Assembly: GCA_028699915.1 (NCBI GenBank)
Contig: JAQVTR010000012.1
Location: forward strand, 1 to 39,922
DNA length: 39,922 bases
Direction: 5' to 3'
From: Fidelibacterota bacterium
GTDB lineage: Bacteria > Fidelibacterota > Fidelibacteria > Fidelibacterales > Fidelibacteraceae
Below, one piece after another: positions 19,722 through 29,431 of this stretch (position 1 is the first letter of the stretch; each line of letters opens with the position of its first letter). The notes beneath the pieces are model-generated. The model did no database searches. It was not told the origin of the DNA and saw only the letters and a program-made list of their open reading frames with translations. The position numbers and the translations under genes are program-made.

Positions 19722-21263
19722 ATGAAGAAAAGTTGTTTGCTTCTTGTTTTAGCCTTTTTGCTGGGAAACTGCGCCGCAGACCGGCGTCCGAATATCATTT
19801 ATATTATGACCGACGATCATGCCGAGCGCGCGATCTCCGCCTACGACAGCAGTCTTATCCGGACGCCCAATATTGACCGCCTTGCCAGGGAAGGCATCCG
19901 CTTTACCAACAGTTATGTAACGAATTCCATTTGTGCTCCCAGCCGTGCGGTCATGCTGACCGGAAAATACAGCCATATCAACGGGTTACGCGATAATCGC
20001 GACCGTTTTGACGGCAGTCAGCCTACCTTCCCGCGCATCCTTCAGGAAGCGGGATATCAGACGGCGATGCTGGGCAAATGGCATCTGCAGTCAACACCGG
20101 TGGGCTTTGATACCTGGAAGATCCTGCACGGCCAGGGTTCCTATTATAATCCTTTGTTCTATGAAAACGGGGATACGGTGGTGCACGAAGGGTATGTTAC
20201 CGATATCATTACCGACATGGTAATAGATTTTATCGAAAAACGGGATAAAGATCGTCCTTTCTGCATCTTGTATCACCACAAAGCGCCGCATCGCAGCTGG
20301 ATGCCGGCCGAGCGGCACATCGGGATGTTTCGGGACCGGAAATTCCCTTTGCCGGAAACCTTCTATGACGATTACGGTACCCGGGAACGCACGGCGGGCG
20401 ACCAGGATATGGAAGTCAGGAACATGTATCTTGGATACGACATGAAGATCCATCTTCTGCCCGGCGAGAAGGAACCTTACAGCGGGGGAGGGCGCAGTAT
20501 CAACTGGGACGCCACCAACAGCTGGAAACATCTCTACGACGCTCTGACACCCTCGCAAAAAGCCGTATTTGATTCGTATTACGATCAGGTGAATCTGGAT
20601 TACCGCAACAGCAACTTTAACGACAAGGAACTCCGGGAATGGAAATACCAGCGCTATATGGAAGACTATCTGGCCTGCATCGTTGCGGTGGATGAAAATA
20701 TCGGGCGTCTTCTGGACTACCTGGATACGGAGAAACTTGCGAAAAATACCATTGTTGTCTATACTTCGGACCAGGGTTTTTATCTGGGCGAACACGGCTG
20801 GTTCGACAAACGTTTTATGTACGAAGAATCTTTTACTATGCCGCTGATCATTCGATATCCCAAAAAGATCAAGGCGGGGATCGTCAGTGATGCCTTTGTG
20901 ATGAATCTCGATTTTGCACCGACCTTCCTGGATTATGCCGGGGTTGCGATCCCGGAGGATATCCAGGGCGAGTCCATGCGTTCCGTGCTCGAACATCCTG
21001 CTGAAAGCGATTGGCGACAGACCGTCTATTATCATTATTACGAGTATCCGGCCTGGCACGATGTGCACAAACACGACGGCGTCCGCAGTAAAGACTTTAA
21101 GCTTATCCATTTTTACGATATCGGCGTCTGGGAACTCTTTGACCTGAACAAGGACCCGCATGAACTGAAGAACGTTTACGACGATCCCGCATACAAAACG
21201 GTGAGAGCGACCATGCTGAAAGAGTACCGGGATGCACGTGAACGCTATCAGGTCAATGATTGA
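19722..21263 (+). CDS. Cys-type sulfatase, N-acetylglucosamine-6-sulfatase-like
   Basis: A 513-residue exported S1-family sulfatase that hydrolyses sulfate esters, probably on a polysaccharide or glycan. A signal peptide ends near a lipobox-like LLGNC (Cys17), so it may be a lipoprotein. Metal-binding Asp31 and Asp32 lie in MTDDH, and the catalytic Cys71 sits in CAPSR (71-75), which must be matured to formylglycine. KWHLQS, the HHKAPHRSWMP stretch and GEHGWFDKRFMYEE are conserved in the GlcNAc-6-sulfatase-like branch. No maturase (anSME or FGE) is in the window. AAAGGGG lies before ATG 19722. No glycoside hydrolase neighbours it, so the target glycan is unknown. Confidence 0.88.
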   Translation: MKKSCLLLVLAFLLGNCAADRRPNIIYIMTDDHAERAISAYDSSLIRTPNIDRLAREGIRFTNSYVTNSICAPSRAVMLTGKYSHINGLRDNRDRFDGSQPTFPRILQEAGYQTAMLGKWHLQSTPVGFDTWKILHGQGSYYNPLFYENGDTVVHEGYVTDIITDMVIDFIEKRDKDRPFCILYHHKAPHRSWMPAERHIGMFRDRKFPLPETFYDDYGTRERTAGDQDMEVRNMYLGYDMKIHLLPGEKEPYSGGGRSINWDATNSWKHLYDALTPSQKAVFDSYYDQVNLDYRNSNFNDKELREWKYQRYMEDYLACIVAVDENIGRLLDYLDTEKLAKNTIVVYTSDQGFYLGEHGWFDKRFMYEESFTMPLIIRYPKKIKAGIVSDAFVMNLDFAPTFLDYAGVAIPEDIQGESMRSVLEHPAESDWRQTVYYHYYEYPAWHDVHKHDGVRSKDFKLIHFYDIGVWELFDLNKDPHELKNVYDDPAYKTVRATMLKEYRDARERYQVND

Positions 21264-21319
21264 TTGAGCCGTCGCCCTAAGCGATAAATTTGATTCCCAA
21301 ATATTAACAAAAAATAAAC

Positions 21320-21348
21320 TTGACAAGGCTGTTGCATTTCTCTATTAT
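21320..21348 (+). promoter_or_regulatory. Strong promoter of the GntR-controlled operon
   Basis: TTGACA (21320-21325), a perfect -35 box, is followed after exactly 17 bases by TATTAT (21343-21348). This is the best sigma70-type promoter seen in the window. It is the only evident promoter for the eleven co-directional genes between 21396 and 34963. Confidence 0.7.
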
Positions 21349-21356
21349 TAACTTGT

Positions 21357-21375
21357 TGGTACAACCATACAACCA
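21357..21375 (+). promoter_or_regulatory. Candidate GntR/HutC operator
   Basis: TGGT-ACA-ACCA (21357-21367) is an inverted repeat close to the TGGT-N4-ACCA operators known for NagR/DasR-type HutC repressors, with one base less between arms. It also forms a direct repeat with the next eight bases (TACAACCA twice, 21360-21375). It begins about nine bases after the -10 box, over the expected transcription start, where a repressor would block transcription. The second gene of the operon encodes a HutC-family GntR protein, its likely ligand-controlled binder. Confidence 0.5.
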
Positions 21376-21395
21376 AACTACTAAACGGACAGGAA

Positions 21396-22745
21396 ATGCA
21401 GCTACGAAGAACAAGCATGTACCTTGCGCTGGCGGCGCTAGCCGTTTGCTCCTGCGAACAGGAGGGGATCCGGATCGGGATCCTCGGTGATCAATTTGGC
21501 TCCTATTCCTCTGAAAACAGCTATTCCATTATGCAGCAAGGTGCGGAGGAACTAAGCGAACTTTCTCCGGACATTGTTTTGCATGTTGGCGATATGGTGG
21601 AAAGCGTTCAGGGCATTTCCGGTTTTGACGATTACCGCGCCGCTTTTGTAAAGGCGCTTTCCATCATGGACCGCTTTGACTGTCCCTGGCTTCTGGCGGT
21701 GGGTGACCATGACGTGGTTCCGCCCGATTACCGCCCGCTCTCCGGCGACCGGTCCCGCGAGCAGTGGTTTATGGACCTGATACAAGGCACAAGCCTGCCT
21801 TTGGAAGGCAAGCCTTATTACAGCTATGATCATCAGGGTTATCATTTTATCGTTCTGTATTCGCTGGAAATGCTCCATACCGATCCGCGCTGGGGTTCCA
21901 TCTTTTTAAATAAGATTTCCCGGGAACAGCTTGCCTGGCTCAAAGAAGATCTTCATAACAGCAGAAGATCAAAAGGTGTTGTTGTTCTGGTGCATCATCC
22001 GCACTGGTATGTCTGGCAGAACTGGCAGCCGGTGCATGAACTTTTAAAAGCGTACAAGACCCGGGCCGTGATCGCCGGACATTATCATTACGATCAGGAT
22101 GAAGGGCTCATCGACGGTATCCGCTATCTGGTAATGGGTAGCAGCGGGGGTGTCATCAAGGAAACCGACATTCACAGCGGTACCCAGGAGATCGGATTGC
22201 TGCAGATTGATCCGCACGGGATTACAGAAATGAAACTTTTTGAGATCGGCAGCGGCAGAGAGGTCGAATGGACACCCCGCGTCTCCATGGACCGGATGCA
22301 AGCATTGTCATGCATGCTGGATAATCTCTGGGATGAAATCCGGGTATACAGTGATGGCAATAAACTTCTGTTGAAGGATCCCGATGGCGCATTCCGGACA
22401 CTGGAACATGTATCGCTTTCCACGCTTTCCAATCCCCTGGATCTGCCGCTCCACATCCGGATCAGCCCGGAAAATGATTTTTATTCCGATAGTTACTGGC
22501 TCCTGGACGGTGATACGCTTCGGGAGGCGGAACTAACGCTTCAGCCGGGGCAGCGCAGCGGATGGGCAAACTATTCAACCGTTGGAAACTGGTACCCGCT
22601 TCCGGTGATCTGGATGGCGGAAATGCGGCAATCCGATGCCGCTGTTCCCGATCTTCAGTTCCGGATCAGCCTTCGTATTGAAGATACGCGCGTTCGCGAA
22701 TTGAATAAAACGCTAAATTATACTATTAAGAAGAAAGAGTTATGA
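21396..22745 (+). CDS. Calcineurin-like metallophosphoesterase lipoprotein
   Basis: A 449-residue envelope protein. A signal peptide ends in a lipobox-like VCSC (Cys20). The catalytic domain spans about residues 25-260, with GD at 65-66, GDHD at 103-106 in place of GNHD, HHPH at 200-203 and GHYH at 228-231. The first metal site is atypical: the usual DxH reads DQF (32-34). A 180-residue beta-rich C-terminal domain of unknown kind follows. It probably removes phosphate from a nucleotide or similar ester outside the inner membrane. It is the first gene after the GntR-type promoter and overlaps the repressor gene by four bases, so it belongs to the same system. The altered ligands leave activity uncertain. 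Confidence 0.75.
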   Translation: MQLRRTSMYLALAALAVCSCEQEGIRIGILGDQFGSYSSENSYSIMQQGAEELSELSPDIVLHVGDMVESVQGISGFDDYRAAFVKALSIMDRFDCPWLLAVGDHDVVPPDYRPLSGDRSREQWFMDLIQGTSLPLEGKPYYSYDHQGYHFIVLYSLEMLHTDPRWGSIFLNKISREQLAWLKEDLHNSRRSKGVVVLVHHPHWYVWQNWQPVHELLKAYKTRAVIAGHYHYDQDEGLIDGIRYLVMGSSGGVIKETDIHSGTQEIGLLQIDPHGITEMKLFEIGSGREVEWTPRVSMDRMQALSCMLDNLWDEIRVYSDGNKLLLKDPDGAFRTLEHVSLSTLSNPLDLPLHIRISPENDFYSDSYWLLDGDTLREAELTLQPGQRSGWANYSTVGNWYPLPVIWMAEMRQSDAAVPDLQFRISLRIEDTRVRELNKTLNYTIKKKEL

Positions 22746-23491
22746 AAGCAAAAGAGATCGATAAGAAAAGCTTTGTCCCCATTTATTATCAGTTGCAGGA
22801 GCTTCTTGTTGGCTTGATCGAAAGCGGCGAACTGAACCCCGGCGACAAACTGCCCTCGGAAAACGAATTGGTCACCCTTTACAAGATCAGCCGGAATACC
22901 GCGCAAAAAGCTCTGCGTGCCCTTGTGGACTGGGGACTTGCACAACGTATTCAGGGTAAAGGGACCTTTGTCTGCAATAAATCCGTGACCTTCAGCATTA
23001 CGGCTTCACTGAGCATGACTTCCGAGATCATCGGACTGAACAAGGAGCCGTACAGTAAAATGCTGCAGGCAAAGATCATCGGAGCGACTCTGGATATTGC
23101 CAGAAAACTTGGAATCGAAAAGGACGATCCCGTCTATATTCTTCAGCGGCTGCGTTTTGTCGATAAAATGCCCGTAATGATCCAGACCTCCTATATCCCC
23201 GTAAAATTTTTGCCCGGTCTTTTGAATAAAAATCTCGAAGATGCTTCTCTCTTTGGGATTTTTATGCGCGATTACAACATTGGTATCAATAATGCTTCCG
23301 AAGTTATGCGCGCTGTTTCCGCAACACAGTTCGAAGGCGAAATGCTGGGTATCGCGGAACATTCGCCGGCTTTTCTGCTGCAGCGCCTGACCTACCTGAA
23401 GAGCGGAGAGGTCTTTGAATATGCAAAGACCATCGTTCGCGGCGATAAGAGCAAATTTTTTGTGGAACTCAATCACCGGGAGCTGAAATAA
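22742..23491 (+). CDS. GntR family transcriptional regulator, HutC subfamily
   Basis: A 249-residue one-component regulator. Residues 10-77 form the winged helix-turn-helix, with the typical PIYYQLQE start, GDKLPSENELV and the wing ending QGKGTFV. The rest is a UTRA effector-binding domain (about 95-242) with the family stretches DPVYILQRLRFVDKMPVMIQ and the final FEYAKTIVRGDKSKFFVEL. Such proteins repress catabolic or uptake operons until a small ligand, often a sugar phosphate or amine, binds. It is embedded in the operon it probably controls, overlapping both neighbours (ATGA and TAATG). The repeat at 21357-21375 is its likely target. Confidence 0.92.
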   Translation: MKAKEIDKKSFVPIYYQLQELLVGLIESGELNPGDKLPSENELVTLYKISRNTAQKALRALVDWGLAQRIQGKGTFVCNKSVTFSITASLSMTSEIIGLNKEPYSKMLQAKIIGATLDIARKLGIEKDDPVYILQRLRFVDKMPVMIQTSYIPVKFLPGLLNKNLEDASLFGIFMRDYNIGINNASEVMRAVSATQFEGEMLGIAEHSPAFLLQRLTYLKSGEVFEYAKTIVRGDKSKFFVELNHRELK

Positions 23492-24297
23492 TGGAGATCA
23501 CCACCGAAACCATTTATCGTTCAATTTTAAACAAAGAGCAGGACCTCTTTGTCCGCACTGTGCGCGATCTGACCATGATCCGCATCAGTAACCGGCATTC
23601 CGTCGTTATTGCCGTAGATTCCGACGGAGGCATCGGTCCCCAGGAAGGCGATGTGGTCAAAGTCCCGGCTTATGTTTCGGGTCGTTTTGCCATCCGGGTG
23701 CCATTACTGGAGATCTTGGCTTCGGGGGCAACGCCGCTTTGCGCCTTTGATATGTTAACAACGCCGATGAATGAAATAGGCAAAGAAATATTGCGCGGTG
23801 TGCGCGACGAACTGAAAGCGGCGGGTTTCGGTGAAAATTTTATCGTTTCGGGCAGTACAGAGGACAATGTGCCCACCAATATGACCGGGATCGGTACCAG
23901 TATCGTGGGCATGATCGAACATACGAGTTTGCGCATTGGCACTGCCCAAAAGGATGACATACTGATCTGCGTAGGTAAACCCAAAAGCGGCCCGGATGAT
24001 GAAGTTCGCCTGGATGATCCGGAGATCCTGTCTCAGGAATCGATGAAAACACTGCTGCAAATCGAGGGTGTTCATGATATACTGCCGGTAGGTTCACACG
24101 GCATCGCATACGAGGCCCGCATGATGGCGGAAAGTGCGGGTTTACAAGCGGATCTCACGGAGAATAAAGTTCTGAATACCCGAAAATCCGCAGGACCTTC
24201 CACCTGCGTTTTGCTCGCCTGCACGCGGCAAGCTCACCTTAGTTTGCAGGAACACATCTGGACTCCGGTTTACAGACTGGGAATATTCAAGGATTAA
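23491..24297 (+). CDS. PurM-fold (AIR synthase-related) kinase, resembling alpha-ribazole kinase CblS
   Basis: A 268-residue protein of the PurM/ThiL superfamily of ATP-using enzymes. Superfamily features are DSDGGIGPQEGDVVKV (43-58), with the Asp and Gly-rich ATP/metal segment, the SGATPL helix start (78-83), and SGSTEDNVPTNMTGIG (120-135). It lacks the length of ThiL, SelD or PurM and best matches, from memory, the short AIR synthase-related group that includes CblS. CblS phosphorylates alpha-ribazole, the nucleoside of the cobamide lower ligand. That assignment fits the BtuB/BtuG/BtuF-like genes downstream but is not proven. TAATG overlap couples it to the repressor gene, and the hydrolase gene follows three bases later. 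Confidence 0.6.
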   Translation: MEITTETIYRSILNKEQDLFVRTVRDLTMIRISNRHSVVIAVDSDGGIGPQEGDVVKVPAYVSGRFAIRVPLLEILASGATPLCAFDMLTTPMNEIGKEILRGVRDELKAAGFGENFIVSGSTEDNVPTNMTGIGTSIVGMIEHTSLRIGTAQKDDILICVGKPKSGPDDEVRLDDPEILSQESMKTLLQIEGVHDILPVGSHGIAYEARMMAESAGLQADLTENKVLNTRKSAGPSTCVLLACTRQAHLSLQEHIWTPVYRLGIFKD

Positions 24298-24300
24298 CGC

Positions 24301-25299
24301 ATGCACAAGTTAAAGAACAAGATCAAAGGTTGTTTGCTGGGTGTCGCTGCCGGCGATGCGCTGGGAATGCCCTCCTCCATGATGGGACCGGATGAAATAG
24401 AGCGGCGCTTTGGCGAAATTCGCCAGTTTTTACCTGCACCCGAAGATCATCTGCTTCATCGTGGCATGGTAGCCGGAGAGATCACGGACGATACGCAGCA
24501 GACACTGGCGATCGCAGATTCCATCATTGAGGAAGGTCGCGTGGATGCCCGAAGTATTGCACAACATCTTATTCGCTGGGGAGAGGAATATGGAATATTT
24601 AATACAAATATTGCCGGTCCCAGCACACTGCGTGCACTGAATATGATCCGAAACGGCCGCTCACCGGAAGAATCCGGAAATGTCGGGGATACCAACGGAG
24701 CATGCATGCGCATTGCCGCGGTCGGCATCTATGGATACGGCGATCTGCAACGGACCCTTGATTCCGTGGAAAAAGCCTGCAAGGCAACGCACAATACGAA
24801 TATCGCCATTGCGGGTGCGTCAGCGGTAGCCATTGTGATCGGCAAGGCGCTGCAGGGAGAAAAAGATATCGATGTGCTGATCGCATCCGCACTTGAAGCC
24901 GCTGCCCTCGGAATGCTGCGCGGGAATATCTGGTATGGTGCATCGATTGAAAAACGTATACGGCTTGCAATGGAGATTGTGGAAAAAGCGCCGGATCGTA
25001 AAAGCGCCATGCGCGATATTTATGACTACGTCGGAGCGGGCGTGCAAATTTCCGAGACCGTTCCCACTTGTCTTGCGGTTCTGAAAATGGCAAACGGAGA
25101 TCCCCTGGAAACGATCCGCATAGCAGCAAATCTTGGAGGAGATTGTGATACAATTGCAGCGATCTCCGGTTCCATGGCCGGAGCGCTGGGCGGTGCCAAA
25201 CTTTTCCCGGATTCCTGGATCCGGACACTGGAAAATGTCAATAATATCAATTTTGACCATTATTGCGATCAACTGTATAAAATTATTACCGAGGAGTAG
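24301..25299 (+). CDS. ADP-ribosylglycohydrolase family protein
   Basis: A 332-residue all-helical protein of the ADP-ribosylglycohydrolase (ARH) family, enzymes that cleave alpha-N- or O-glycosidic bonds to ribose with two Mg ions. The metal ligands are complete: GDALG (18-22), TDDTQ (62-66) and GGDCDT (279-284). It is cytoplasmic, with no signal peptide, so it acts on imported or internal molecules. Nothing in the window encodes an ADP-ribosyltransferase or a nitrogenase system, its classical contexts. Because it lies between a CblS-like kinase and BtuB-like receptors, an alpha-ribosidic nucleoside is a plausible substrate (inference). AAGGA precedes ATG 24301. Confidence 0.88.
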   Translation: MHKLKNKIKGCLLGVAAGDALGMPSSMMGPDEIERRFGEIRQFLPAPEDHLLHRGMVAGEITDDTQQTLAIADSIIEEGRVDARSIAQHLIRWGEEYGIFNTNIAGPSTLRALNMIRNGRSPEESGNVGDTNGACMRIAAVGIYGYGDLQRTLDSVEKACKATHNTNIAIAGASAVAIVIGKALQGEKDIDVLIASALEAAALGMLRGNIWYGASIEKRIRLAMEIVEKAPDRKSAMRDIYDYVGAGVQISETVPTCLAVLKMANGDPLETIRIAANLGGDCDTIAAISGSMAGALGGAKLFPDSWIRTLENVNNINFDHYCDQLYKIITEE

Positions 25300-25302
25300 A
25301 TC

Positions 25303-27195
25303 ATGAAGAAGTTTGTCTTGTTCGCAGCTTTGTTTATCTTTGTCTTTGCACAAGGAGCGGAAACGGAAGCAACAACGGATACTGAAGAAAGTAAACAGAA
25401 ATCAAGTTCCGAGGTCATTCTGACCCAGGAAGATTTCAAATTGAACAATTGTGAAAATGTCGGAGACGCGCTGCAAACCATAACGGGTGTTTTTGTCAGT
25501 TCAACCGGAGAGATCGGATTGCGTGACGTATCTTCAAGCAAAGTGGTCGTTATATTGGATGGCCAGCGCCTGAACACGGCCGGAGGGACCGGTGTGAACA
25601 TCAGCTCAATGCCCATCGAAAATGTAGAGACTATCGAATTGCTGCGCGGCGGGCGTTCCGCTCAGTACGGCGCGGATGCGGTCGGCGGCGTAATTGTTGT
25701 AACCAGCAAAAAGGGACTGCAGGATGTTCAGGAGAACAAAAAGGCATTTTACGGGGTTCGCGTGGGGGCGGGCACTTACGGAAAATTGATGCTGAACCTC
25801 AATAACAGCCTTTCCCTGGGTAAATTCAGCAGTTTTATCTCCTACCAGTTTGACCGTTCTACCGATGATTTTGTCTACGAGTATCTCAATTACGGTTCCT
25901 ATAACATTCCCCGGGATACCGTCGTCAATAATCAAAAAATGTCCAATAATGTTTTTGTCAAGCTGGATTATATCCTTGATAGCGAACAGAACCTTTCGGC
26001 ATCCTTCAATCATTACGGTTCTAAAAGCGGCACACCGGGCATGATCGAAAGTCCGACCCCCAATGCGGTGCTGGAAATTAACAATCAGTCGTATAATGTC
26101 GCATATACCAATATGGATCTTTTCCGCGGATTTTCCCTGAAGGGACAGGGATATTTCCTGGACAACGAGACGAAATTCAACGATCCCGATGACATCTATT
26201 CACCTCCCAGCGATCACGATAACTATGCGATCGGGCTGGAACTGAGCCAGAACGGAAATCTGCTGAATGATCTTTTGAACCTGAATTACGGTTATTCCTA
26301 CCGGAATGACCGCATCAACAGCACCAATGTCGGGAATAAGGTCCGGAATACGCACAGCGCCTTTGCCGCCCTGACTGCGGGCAAAGACCTGGATTTCTTT
26401 ATTTCACGCATCGAAGCCTCGCTGGCAGGCCGTTATGATGCACCGTCGGATTTTGCCGATGCCCTCAGTCCGCGTTTCAGTTTTTCTATGGTCCATGCGG
26501 GGAGCAAGTACGCACTGAACCTCAAAACCCATATTACGCGTTCCTATAAGGCGCCGACCTTTAATGATCTGTACTGGCCTCAGGATGCCTATTCCGTCGG
26601 GAATCCAAACCTGCAGCCGGAATACGGCTTCAATTATGATGTCGGACTGAGCCTGAACCTGAGCAACTTTATGATGAGCACCAATTTCTTCAGCAACGAC
26701 GTCACCAACCTGATCCTGTGGCAGCAGGATCCGGCGCTGAACAACCTGTGGACGCCGAAGAATATTTCCAAGACCAGCACAAAGGGGCTTGAAACATCCG
26801 CCACCCTGACTTTATGGAAAGTATGGGGACTGCATATCGAACATACTTTTATGCGTGCCCTGGATGTCGGCCCGGATATCAACCGTTACGGAAAATTTCT
26901 CATATACAAGCCACGGAACAAATTTGACATCAGCAGCAGCCTGAAGATCGCCGGTATCGAATGGAATTTCAATTTCCATTTCATTGACTACCGGTATACG
27001 GATGCTTCAAACGTCAAATGGCTGCCGGCCTACAGCACCTTTGACAGCAATATATCCTACCGCTTCAACCTCGGTAATGTCAGCATGAACGTGATCGGAG
27101 AGGTCAATAATATCTTTAATACACCGGTAATGCTGACCGCCGGAACCGCGGAAGCGGGGCGGCTGATGAAACTGACCCTGGGTGCGAATTTCTAA
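25303..27195 (+). CDS. TonB-dependent receptor, BtuB-like, short form
   Basis: A 630-residue outer-membrane receptor. A signal peptide (about 1-18) is followed by an acidic, Ser-rich linker, a plug domain (about 40-145, with VVVILDGQRLN and GGRSAQYGADAVGGVIVV) and a 22-strand barrel ending in the terminal Phe. Plug and barrel resemble BtuB, the cobalamin receptor. A clear TonB box of the VTA type is missing and the plug starts abruptly, unlike the second receptor. It shares the stretch APTFNDLYWP..DAY with the next gene, so the two are tandem paralogs. GAGGAG precedes the ATG, three bases after the ARH gene. Confidence 0.85.
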   Translation: MKKFVLFAALFIFVFAQGAETEATTDTEESKQKSSSEVILTQEDFKLNNCENVGDALQTITGVFVSSTGEIGLRDVSSSKVVVILDGQRLNTAGGTGVNISSMPIENVETIELLRGGRSAQYGADAVGGVIVVTSKKGLQDVQENKKAFYGVRVGAGTYGKLMLNLNNSLSLGKFSSFISYQFDRSTDDFVYEYLNYGSYNIPRDTVVNNQKMSNNVFVKLDYILDSEQNLSASFNHYGSKSGTPGMIESPTPNAVLEINNQSYNVAYTNMDLFRGFSLKGQGYFLDNETKFNDPDDIYSPPSDHDNYAIGLELSQNGNLLNDLLNLNYGYSYRNDRINSTNVGNKVRNTHSAFAALTAGKDLDFFISRIEASLAGRYDAPSDFADALSPRFSFSMVHAGSKYALNLKTHITRSYKAPTFNDLYWPQDAYSVGNPNLQPEYGFNYDVGLSLNLSNFMMSTNFFSNDVTNLILWQQDPALNNLWTPKNISKTSTKGLETSATLTLWKVWGLHIEHTFMRALDVGPDINRYGKFLIYKPRNKFDISSSLKIAGIEWNFNFHFIDYRYTDASNVKWLPAYSTFDSNISYRFNLGNVSMNVIGEVNNIFNTPVMLTAGTAEAGRLMKLTLGANF

Positions 27196-27220
27196 ACATT
27201 AAAATCCCCCGAAGGGAATC

Positions 27221-29431
27221 ATGAAACGCCATTTTAAAATTCTGCTCATTTCCTGCTTCCTCCCGGTCCTCTTGCTTGCCCGGGAGGAAGCCACTGTTAT
27301 TGGTACCATCTCCGACAAAGAAAGCGGAAGTCCGCTGATTGCCGTCAACATTTACCTGAAAGACACTGTGATCGGCACCATGACAAATGATGAGGGTTGT
27401 TTTATCATCACGGATATTCCGCCGGGGAACTATGAACTGATCGCAAGCATGATCGGTTATGAAAAGATCGTCCGAATTCTGCGTTTATCGCCGGGAGAAC
27501 GTCTGCAATTGGATATCCTCATGAAACAAACGGTGCTGGATTATGGCAAGAATGTCATGGTTACCGCTTCGCGCACGCAGAAATACATTGAGGAAATTCC
27601 CGGCTCCGTCGATCTCATTTCCCAAGAAGTGCTGCTGAACCGCAACCCCCAGGATCTCGGAGAAGCGCTACGGGACATCAAGGGTGTAATGATCAAAAGT
27701 TACGGTGGGCTGGGTTCCAGCCAGATGATCTCTCTGCGCGGTTCCAGCAGCGAACAGGTACTGGTGCTGATCGACGGTCAGCGGGTCAACAACGCCCAGA
27801 ACGGTTATGTGGACCTCAGCAACATCCCCTCGAACGAGATTGAAAAGATCGAGGTGGTAAAAGGAGCGAATTCCGCGCTTTACGGTTCCGATGCGGTCGG
27901 AGGCGTCATCAATATCATAACAAAAAAAGCGGGAGAGAAGGATATGCTGGGCATCACCTTCAAGGGAATGCTGGGTTCCTTCCACTCACGGGCACTGGAA
28001 TCATCGCTCCGTTACGGAGTTAAAGGGGTCTCTCTGCGCGCCGCCTATAAATTTCTGAATTCTTTGGGTGATTTTCCCTATACCGACAATTACGGAAGTC
28101 CGCAGGTCCGTATCAATTCCGATATCCGTTCTCACAGCATATCGGGACGTCTGGGCTATGTTTTCAGCAATTCGGACATGAAACCGGGAATTGACCTGAA
28201 ATATACGCATTTTCGCTCGGAAAAAGGCGCGCCCGGAACCATCGAACCTTATTATTACGAAGCGCGAATGTGGGATCGCAACAGCAACCTTTCGCTGAAT
28301 ATCAACTCGAAAGTATTCGATCAGTTCAACGATATTCGATTTAGCGCTTCTTATCAGACAACATATAACCGCTACCTGAACAACGAAATGCTGGTTCCTA
28401 CCGACAATTCCTTTGCAACGCGCTCCCTGAACAGTGAAATACAGGGACATTCCGTGCTCAATTCCTATCTGATGCTAACTTACGGCATTGGAGAACATAC
28501 CAGCAGAATGGATAATTTTCAGCAGGATACCAGCTATCGGCGGCTCACCTATTACGCATTTATTCTCAATGAAAGCGATATCAGATTCGACGGTCGCTAC
28601 CTGCGTTCGCTCATCATTAGCCCTTCTATCCGTTATGACAGTCATTCCGATTTCAATAACGTCTTCTCTCCTAAAATCGGGTTTGTTCTGAACATCGGGG
28701 ATGCGTGGAAGACCGGCATCAAATCGAATTTCGGACTCAGTTACCGGGCGCCGACCTTTAATGATCTTTACTGGCCGGAGGATGCTTATACCGTCGGGAA
28801 TCCCGATCTGAAGCCGGAATCGGGCATGGACTTTGATATTGGAGCGCGCCTGCAGTATCCCGTTCTGGACGGACTGTACTTTGAAAGCGTCTTTTTCCAT
28901 AATTACATGACGAACCTGATCATCTGGGAATCCAGCGGTGAAAAGTGGAAACCCGATAATGTCGACGTAGCCCGGATCTACGGCCTGGAAAACGGCCTTA
29001 AACTGGACATCATCAACGGATATCTCAGCACGGATATCAACTATACCTATCTGCGTGCGATCAATCTTTCCCAAAATGTAACCGAATACGGGAAGCAGCT
29101 TGTATACCGTCCGCGGCATAGCATTAATGCTTCCCTGACCGGAAGTTATAAAATATTTACCTGTCAGTATTCTCTGAATATTACCGGGAAACGGTATACG
29201 GACCGCAGTAACGTCGAACTGAACGCACTTCCCGCATATGCGGTTTCGGACCTGAGCTTTAGTATACGGCCACGGATCCGAAGTACGGAGCTTAACGTGA
29301 ATCTGCAGATAAAGAATCTGTTTAACGCGGATTACCGCGTTATGAAAAATTTACCCATGCCGGGAAGAGAATTCCGGATGTCTCTTGAAGTACAATTAAA
29401 CCAAAAAACCAACAAAAGGAGAGTGTCATGA
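27221..29431 (+). CDS. TonB-dependent receptor, BtuB-like, with carboxypeptidase-like N-terminal domain
   Basis: A 736-residue outer-membrane receptor. After a signal peptide (about 1-20) comes a CarboxypepD_reg-like beta-sandwich (about 24-105, VIGTISDKESGSPLIAVNIY), common in Bacteroidota-type receptors, then a TonB-box-like NVMVTASRT, the plug (with VLVLIDGQRVNNAQ and GANSALYGSDAVGGVINII) and the barrel. The plug signature matches BtuB. The C terminus carries about eight residues beyond the usual last strand, and the aromatic last residue typical of porin-fold proteins is missing. The stop overlaps the next gene by four bases. Ligand: probably a corrinoid, by family and neighbours. Confidence 0.88.
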   Translation: MKRHFKILLISCFLPVLLLAREEATVIGTISDKESGSPLIAVNIYLKDTVIGTMTNDEGCFIITDIPPGNYELIASMIGYEKIVRILRLSPGERLQLDILMKQTVLDYGKNVMVTASRTQKYIEEIPGSVDLISQEVLLNRNPQDLGEALRDIKGVMIKSYGGLGSSQMISLRGSSSEQVLVLIDGQRVNNAQNGYVDLSNIPSNEIEKIEVVKGANSALYGSDAVGGVINIITKKAGEKDMLGITFKGMLGSFHSRALESSLRYGVKGVSLRAAYKFLNSLGDFPYTDNYGSPQVRINSDIRSHSISGRLGYVFSNSDMKPGIDLKYTHFRSEKGAPGTIEPYYYEARMWDRNSNLSLNINSKVFDQFNDIRFSASYQTTYNRYLNNEMLVPTDNSFATRSLNSEIQGHSVLNSYLMLTYGIGEHTSRMDNFQQDTSYRRLTYYAFILNESDIRFDGRYLRSLIISPSIRYDSHSDFNNVFSPKIGFVLNIGDAWKTGIKSNFGLSYRAPTFNDLYWPEDAYTVGNPDLKPESGMDFDIGARLQYPVLDGLYFESVFFHNYMTNLIIWESSGEKWKPDNVDVARIYGLENGLKLDIINGYLSTDINYTYLRAINLSQNVTEYGKQLVYRPRHSINASLTGSYKIFTCQYSLNITGKRYTDRSNVELNALPAYAVSDLSFSIRPRIRSTELNVNLQIKNLFNADYRVMKNLPMPGREFRMSLEVQLNQKTNKRRVS